Source: Pseudomonadota bacterium
GTDB lineage: Bacteria; Desulfobacterota; Syntrophia; Syntrophales; JADFWA01
NCBI GenBank assembly: GCA_030612385.1
Contig: JAUWNZ010000051.1
Location: forward strand, 1 to 7,862
Direction of reading: 5' to 3'
Length of the DNA stretch: 7,862 nucleotides
Shown: positions 6,031 to 7,862 of the stretch, one piece after another
Numbering within the stretch: position 1 is the stretch's first letter
Layout: each line of letters opens with the position of its first letter
Position numbers and translations under genes: made by a program
Notes under the pieces: generated by a model
The model's database searches: none
Told to the model about the DNA's origin: nothing
Seen by the model: the letters and a program-made list of their open reading frames with translations, nothing else

Positions 6031-6056
6031 GGTCCATCTCAAGCGCCTGGTTCGGC
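6031..6056 (-). other. Half of an integron attC-like site after the HNH cassette
   Basis: On the minus strand, 9 bp after the HNH gene stop, GCCGAAC (6050-6056) is followed by CAGGCGCTTGAGATGGACC (6031-6049). GCCGAAC differs from the attC R'' consensus RYYYAAC at one position, and the next segment looks like a long L'' arm. It matches the GTTCGGC R' box at the other end of this cassette (6588-6594). The expected complementary arm and R' box are absent; RAYT end sequence begins instead. Confidence 0.5.
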
Positions 6057-6064
6057 GCAACAGT

Positions 6065-6568
6065 TCATTTCTTTTTAAATTGCGATTTAAGTTTTTGATA
6101 TTTCCTTGGCATATTCTCATTACGCACACTTCTGGGTAGTAGCCGCTTGGGATTCCACCATAGTTTGTTATTGAAAAGACCTATTTTGCCATTATGATAC
6201 TTTGTATGATGCTCCTTACAAATCCAAATCACATCGTTGGGCCTTGAATAATCTTCATGATGCGCAATCACATCATGTTTGCCACAAAGGTCACATGGCT
6301 GCTTTTGTATTATGCCTTTTTTCAATAAATCATTGGTCTTGCGCCGCGTCTTTTTTCTGAGTACAGACAACGGGTCTTTAAATTCTTTATATTTTCGCAA
6401 CTTCCACTTCGATAAAAATGCTGGGACATCACCAATACTCTCGGATTCCATTTTTGTGGCACATTTTTTTGAGCAATAATGTTCACTTTTATGATGCAAC
6501 AGATTTCCACAGGCAATGCATTTTACTGGTTTTCCGTCCCGCACGGGAGGATTAAATTTTGACTTCAT
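6065..6568 (-). CDS. Small zinc-finger / HNH endonuclease-like protein, probable gene cassette
   Basis: A 167-residue basic protein. The N-terminal zinc finger has Cys17-x2-Cys20 and Cys32-x3-Cys36 (CIACG, YCSKKC). The HNH-type part has KTNDLLKKGIIQKQPCDLCG (Cys92, Cys95), the core IAHHEDYSRPNDVIWICKEH (His103-His104, Cys117, His120-His121) and His125. This AHHEDYS-P--V-W-C--HH arrangement is common in small phage-type HNH proteins that cut or nick DNA; the lysine-rich tail suits DNA binding. AAGGAG lies only 2 nt before the ATG at 6568, a short spacing, and no better in-frame start exists. The gene lies between attC-like sequences (6588-6645 and 6031-6056), so it is probably an integron cassette. 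Its role is unknown; defence or a homing-type nuclease are possibilities. Confidence 0.85.
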   Translation of the reverse strand: MKSKFNPPVRDGKPVKCIACGNLLHHKSEHYCSKKCATKMESESIGDVPAFLSKWKLRKYKEFKDPLSVLRKKTRRKTNDLLKKGIIQKQPCDLCGKHDVIAHHEDYSRPNDVIWICKEHHTKYHNGKIGLFNNKLWWNPKRLLPRSVRNENMPRKYQKLKSQFKKK

Positions 6569-6587
6569 ATCTCCTTATTTTATTATC

Positions 6588-6645
6588 GCCGAACGTAGAA
6601 ATCAGCCGCGCAGGTCACTGCGTCGGCTGGATTTGTTTGTTAGCT
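6588..6645 (-). other. attC-like integron recombination site between protease and HNH genes
   Basis: On the minus strand: AGCTAAC (6639-6645, R''-like), a spacer, CAGCCGACGC (6620-6629), a central loop holding the protease stop, GCGCGGCTG (6603-6611), a spacer, and GTTCGGC (6588-6594, R'). The two inner arms pair perfectly except for one extra A in the L'' arm, the asymmetry known for attC sites. The 58-bp length is at the short end of the attC range. Both R boxes depart from consensus by one base (RYYYAAC and GTTRRRY), so the call is likely but not certain. No integrase or attI lies in the window. Confidence 0.68.
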
Positions 6646-7496
6646 TGCCTTTCAGTCTTAAGAACCTTCTGGAAAAACTGCTCGAAGTTCTCCAATTTTG
6701 TGGCTTTAATTACTATGCCGAGATTGTTGGGTATAGACGAAATAGCCACAGGAACGTTTTGGGTTGGAATGGTAACAATTTTAATCTCACCACTTACCGT
6801 ATACTGAGGTCCGGCATAGAGAATGCCAAGCAGCTTTAATCGTCCAGGGCCAATTGTCATGCCTCCTGATTTCGTAGCATAACCGACCTGATTATAAAGA
6901 AACACCGGTGATCCGCTTGAACCGGGAAAGCAGGCAGCATCAATCAAGAATTCTGACTTTCCTTTCCAATCAAGATTTGGGTGTGTTGCGGTAATGCCAC
7001 GCCTGAAGATAGGCATATTATTGACTTGATCCCATATCCCATTTGGATATCCAACCATTGTGATTTCTTCCATCAAAACCATATCGTCATATTCCGCTTT
7101 GGATGGGATCAACGACTTATCGAGTGAGATATAAAAAAGCTGTTTAGATTCTTTCTTTGCCGCTTCTATTATAGGCGCAATTGGCATTGCGCATAGATCA
7201 ATATCCTTATCCGGGTGAGGTATCCACATTTGCTCGAAATTATCAAACAAGAATGCGTGATGCGTTTGTTGAAGTGGGTTGCCACTGACGTCACCAAGGG
7301 TCATTAGAAACTGGCCCTTTTGTGCTCCAGCAACAACGTGCTTATTGGTCACGATTGCTGGTACATGAATTCCTTCGTTTTCGGCAAACCGATAGAAAAA
7401 TCCCGTTCCGGTGCCCGTCAGACCATTTGCAAGCTGGCATTCTATTCGGACTGTACTGTGGGCAAGTTGTTCGGACGGCGACAATTTTGAGACCAT
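6615..7496 (-). CDS. Trypsin-like serine protease (PA clan), cytoplasmic, probable gene cassette
   Basis: A 293-residue protein with the chymotrypsin-fold triad: His53 in VTNKHVVAG, Asp100 in KDIDLCAMPI, and Ser194 in CFPGSSGSPVF, with GTGTGFFYRF as the first strand and LLGILYAG after the serine. GYPNGIWD (149-156) precedes the serine lobe. There is no signal peptide or membrane segment and no PDZ domain, unlike DegP/HtrA, so it is probably an intracellular protease of the Trypsin_2 type. Substrate unknown; such stand-alone proteases are found in defence regions, but a role here is inference. The ATG at 7496 has AGGGGG about nine bases upstream. The last codons and stop lie inside the attC-like site, as in many integron cassettes. 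A large palindrome precedes it. Confidence 0.88.
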   Translation of the reverse strand: MVSKLSPSEQLAHSTVRIECQLANGLTGTGTGFFYRFAENEGIHVPAIVTNKHVVAGAQKGQFLMTLGDVSGNPLQQTHHAFLFDNFEQMWIPHPDKDIDLCAMPIAPIIEAAKKESKQLFYISLDKSLIPSKAEYDDMVLMEEITMVGYPNGIWDQVNNMPIFRRGITATHPNLDWKGKSEFLIDAACFPGSSGSPVFLYNQVGYATKSGGMTIGPGRLKLLGILYAGPQYTVSGEIKIVTIPTQNVPVAISSIPNNLGIVIKATKLENFEQFFQKVLKTERQANKQIQPTQ

Positions 7497-7519
7497 ATTT
7501 ATGCCCCCTTTATAAAGCT

Positions 7520-7624
7520 AATGCGGCAGTTGAGCAGTGCCCGAAGGGCATCTGTCTCGAACTCCTGGTTCTCCCCGCAGCGGAGCGGAGGGGAAATCAG
7601 GAGTTCCTGCTCAACTGCCGCATT
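7520..7624. repeat. Large branched palindrome upstream of the protease gene
   Basis: An outer 18-bp perfect stem joins AATGCGGCAGTTGAGCAG (7520-7537) with its reverse complement at 7607-7624. Inside are TGCCC-GAA-GGGCA (7538-7550) and a 9-bp stem GAACTCCTG/CAGGAGTTC (7559-7567/7598-7606), which encloses CCCC (7573-7576)/GGGG (7590-7593). The DNA or RNA can thus fold into a three-way junction. It ends 24 bp before the protease start and may be a REP-type RAYT substrate, a transcript structure or both. Confidence 0.8.
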
Positions 7625-7651
7625 CCCCCCGGAGCGAAGCGGAGGGGGGAA
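7623..7651. repeat. G/C-tract hairpin of REP type
   Basis: TTCCCCCC (7623-7630) pairs with GGGGGGAA (7644-7651) around the 13-base loop GGAGCGAAGCGGA. The loop resembles the centre of the neighbouring hairpin (GCAGCGGAGCGGA at 7577-7589), so the two are related REP-like palindromes. Confidence 0.7.
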
Positions 7652-7670
7652 CGCTGAATTAAGCCGCCTA

Positions 7671-7698
7671 AATTCCAGGGACACAATACTAAATTATT
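7671..7698 (-). repeat. RAYT-type 3' end repeat
   Basis: AATTCCAGGGACACAATAC plus TAAATTATT, the inverted counterpart (26/28) of 5800-5827. It touches the stop codon of the partial RAYT at 7698 and so marks the 3' edge of that element. Confidence 0.75.
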
Positions 7699-7862
7699 TA
7701 TGTCTCCCTGTTTTTCCACGGCCCTTTCGGTCCGGTCTTTTTCTTCCGAAGTTGTTTTCCTAACAACACCTCAAGCTTATCAATGAGCAAATCACTGCCA
7801 AGAGGCCTGCCTGTTCGTTCATGCTGACGAAGTTCCTGATACTCCTTCTCCTGAAGCTCGTC
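7698..7862 (-). CDS. RAYT transposase, C-terminal 54 residues; runs off the window
   Basis: Translation of the minus strand from the window edge gives 54 residues with ERTGRPLGSDLLIDKLEVLL, then GKQLRKKKTGPKG and a stop at 7698-7700. It aligns with the tail of the intact RAYT at 4676-5347 (RTGRPAGDFDFVNKLEKLTG, then a basic PGPKKK end), so it is the C-terminal DNA-binding tail of a second RAYT. The catalytic HUH and tyrosine regions lie outside the window, so intactness cannot be judged. An end repeat (7671-7698) and REP-like hairpins (7520-7651) follow it immediately, the usual RAYT arrangement. Confidence 0.85.
   Translation of the reverse strand, partial: DELQEKEYQELRQHERTGRPLGSDLLIDKLEVLLGKQLRKKKTGPKGPWKNRET

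Noticed and set aside
5405..6064. CRISPR array
   Set aside because: The CCGGAATTT units are far too short and closely spaced, without unique spacers of constant length, and no cas genes are present.
7499..7684. 61-residue minus-strand frame across the palindromes, and overlapping plus-strand frames
   Set aside because: They cross the REP-like hairpins and end repeat; the apparent coding is a by-product of GC-rich palindromes.

Overview
The window looks like a bacterial chromosome segment that has built up mobile and defence genes, probably from an environmental or metagenomic proteobacterium or a Desulfobacterota-like lineage. That placement is inference: it rests on a YgbA-family protein, a heavy-metal domain protein, RAYT transposases with GTGTCCCC-type ends and integron-type recombination sites. 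No rRNA or other taxonomic marker is present.

Left part (1-898, + strand). The C-terminal end of a membrane protein is read in frame into a heavy-metal-binding (HMA) domain. It is followed by a 29-residue single-helix membrane peptide, a possible 23-residue peptide and a cysteine-rich YgbA-family protein. A gene-free convergent gap with a perfect palindrome (1087-1112) follows.

Middle part (1121-4591, - strand). Reading along the minus strand, a DNA cytosine-5 methyltransferase overlaps a Vsr mismatch endonuclease, which is followed 16 bp later by an HNH nuclease carrying an internally duplicated N-terminal module. This is the layout of a type II restriction-modification operon with repair of deaminated 5-methylcytosine. 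A diacylglycerol-kinase-family lipid kinase lies downstream on the same strand.

Mobile and graveyard part (4658-6060). A complete REP-associated tyrosine transposase (RAYT) element has 19-bp inverted ends. Next to it, in about 360 bp, are three gene remnants too short for ordinary gene calling: a Bro-N domain N-terminus, an HsdS C-terminus with a homopolymer frameshift, and a RAYT N-terminus. The first two, joined by a TAATG stop/start, suggest a lost type I restriction-modification operon. Then comes an array of CCGGAATTT units and RAYT-type ends, which cuts into what looks like half of an integron attC site.

Right part (6050-7862, - strand). A small zinc-finger/HNH protein and a cytoplasmic trypsin-like protease are separated by a 58-bp attC-like site that contains the protease stop codon, so both look like gene cassettes. 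A large branched palindrome sits just upstream of the protease. The window ends in the C-terminus of another RAYT, whose 3' end repeat is a 26/28 inverted match to the repeat at 5800-5827.

Overall this is a defence and cassette region built from restriction-modification genes, probable integron cassettes and several generations of RAYT elements.
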